Source of the DNA: Synechococcales cyanobacterium PMM_0003
GTDB taxonomy: Bacteria; Cyanobacteriota; Cyanobacteriia; Pseudanabaenales; Pseudanabaenaceae
Assembly (NCBI GenBank): GCA_949128015.1
Contig: CASBRC010000146.1
Span: 1-5,684 of the forward strand
Direction of reading: 5' to 3'
DNA: 5,684 bases
Made by a program: the position numbers and the translations under genes
Shown here: positions 4,947-5,684 of the stretch, piece after piece
Position numbering within the stretch: the first letter of the stretch is position 1
Layout of the letters: each line of letters opens with the position of its first letter
The notes under the pieces: model-generated
Database searches by the model: none
Told to the model about the DNA's origin: nothing
What the model saw: the letters and a program-made list of their open reading frames with translations, nothing else

Positions 4947-5381
4947 ATGCGTCACCGTTGTAAAACCCCTCAGCTTAACAGAGCTGCCGACCAGCGCAAA
5001 GCTCTCCTACGATCTTTGACGACTGAGTTGATCCTCAGAGGCGAAATTAAAACGACCAGAGCTAAGGCAGATGCCGTTCGCAGCAATGTTGATCACATGA
5101 TCACTCTTGCAAAAAATGGTTCTTTGCACGCTCGTCGTCAAGCAATTTCCTATTTGTATGATATTTCAGTCAAAGATGGCGAACCCGTCAGCGATCGCCC
5201 AATGACCAGAACTAAGCAAGAGCAGCTACCTGAAGAAGAGCGCGTGACTACTTTAGTGGACTTGCTATTTAGCCAAGCTGCTGAACGCTACGCCGATCGC
5301 AATGGTGGTTATACCCGTATTGTTCGCACGATTAGTCGTCGCGGTGACAATGCGGAAATGGCAATCTTGCAACTCGTCTAA
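4947..5381 (+). CDS. rplQ: 50S ribosomal protein L17, with an internal insertion
   Basis: L17 binds 23S rRNA near the exit-tunnel side of the large subunit. The start [12 protein letters not shown] and [16 protein letters not shown] (14-29) are the conserved N-terminal block. [20 protein letters not shown] (114-133) and [12 protein letters not shown] (133-144) are the conserved C-terminal block. The length is 144 residues, against about 116 for cyanobacterial L17 as I recall it. The excess lies between YLYD (69-72) and LVDLLF (103-108), where relatives have only about two residues. The inserted part is hydrophilic and charged ([20 protein letters not shown]), and its DNA carries a HIP1 octamer (5191-5198). 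The frame stays open, so this is an in-frame insertion and not a disruption. The ATG at 4947 has no clear Shine-Dalgarno; it follows rpoA by 26 bases, so translation may be coupled or leaderless-like. Confidence 0.96.
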   Translation: MRHRCKTPQLNRAADQRKALLRSLTTELILRGEIKTTRAKADAVRSNVDHMITLAKNGSLHARRQAISYLYDISVKDGEPVSDRPMTRTKQEQLPEEERVTTLVDLLFSQAAERYADRNGGYTRIVRTISRRGDNAEMAILQLV

Positions 5382-5393
5382 ACTGTTATAAAG

Positions 5394-5684
5394 ATGTTTT
5401 CTGCTGATTCTGAGTCTCCTCATCGTGTTGCTTTAGTTATTCAATATCTAGGTACACATTTTTATGGGTGGCAAAGACAGCCAAATCATCCCAGTGTGCA
5501 GCAGACGATTGAAGATGCGATCGCCAAGATTTGCGGAAAACCAACCGTCTTGCACAGTGCAGGTAGGACTGATACTGGCGTTCATGCTGCGGCTCAAGTA
5601 GCGCATTTTGATACGTCCAGCTTAATCCCACCCCAACGTTGGGCAAAAGTACTTAATAGTTATTTGCCCGAAGGTATCTTGATC
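5394..5684 (+). CDS. truA: tRNA pseudouridine(38-40) synthase TruA, N-terminal part (cut by window end)
   Basis: TruA converts uridines 38-40 of the tRNA anticodon stem-loop to pseudouridine. Only the first 97 codons are present, and the frame is open to the last base; family members are usually 250-290 residues. Seen are the N-terminal strand VALVIQYLGTHFYGWQRQP (12-30) and the catalytic motif GRTDTGVHA (57-65), whose Asp60 is the catalytic residue at the same number as in E. coli. The later PEGILI (92-97) is also typical. It starts with ATG 12 bases after the rplQ stop with no strong Shine-Dalgarno, so it is expected to be co-transcribed and perhaps coupled with rplQ. rplQ-truA is the usual cyanobacterial order, normally followed by rplM-rpsI. 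Confidence 0.97.
   Translation, partial: MFSADSESPHRVALVIQYLGTHFYGWQRQPNHPSVQQTIEDAIAKICGKPTVLHSAGRTDTGVHAAAQVAHFDTSSLIPPQRWAKVLNSYLPEGILI

Noticed and set aside
330..5524. GCGATCGC octamers considered as regulatory sites
   Set aside because: They are HIP1, over-represented across many cyanobacterial genomes and lying mostly within coding sequence here; useful as a lineage marker only.

Overview
This looks like chromosomal DNA of a cyanobacterium. The HIP1 octamer GCGATCGC occurs at least six times (starting at 330, 1266, 1335, 3863, 5191 and 5517), against about 0.1 expected by chance in a window this size. Every protein I recognise is of the cyanobacterial type. The intergenic DNA is AT-rich. 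I cannot name the genus from the sequence; a Pseudanabaena-like lineage is only a guess.

Layout, left to right. A perfect 14-bp-stem intrinsic terminator at the left edge closes whatever lies upstream. It is followed by metG (methionyl-tRNA synthetase, 101-1696). An AT-rich gap of 345 bp (1697-2041) has no convincing gene but holds back-to-back dyads just before the next gene. That gene (2042-2749) encodes a LabA-like NYN-domain (DUF88) protein, a putative PIN-like nuclease. A 288-bp interval follows. It carries a strong consensus-like promoter with an AT-rich upstream element and an overlapping inverted repeat, a bulged hairpin, and, on the minus strand, an unrecognised 50-residue reading frame (2806-2958) with a perfect GGAGG ribosome binding site. 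The window then ends in the alpha ribosomal operon: rpsM (S13), rpsK (S11), rpoA (RNA polymerase alpha), rplQ (L17) and the 5' end of truA (tRNA pseudouridine synthase), cut by the window edge.

The right half is one co-oriented translation and transcription operon. S13 and S11 belong to the small ribosomal subunit, L17 to the large subunit, alpha nucleates RNA polymerase assembly, and TruA modifies tRNA anticodon arms. metG also serves translation, but is separated from the operon by the LabA-like gene and long gaps, so it is probably transcribed independently.

The most notable points are: (1) the possible small minus-strand gene divergent from rpsM; (2) the alpha operon starting directly at rpsM, without secY-adk-infA-rpmJ next to it; (3) an insertion of about 28 residues in L17; and (4) the dense, partly contradictory regulatory signals between the LabA-like gene and rpsM. 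I see no mobile element, CRISPR array, tRNA, rRNA or novel defence-type system.
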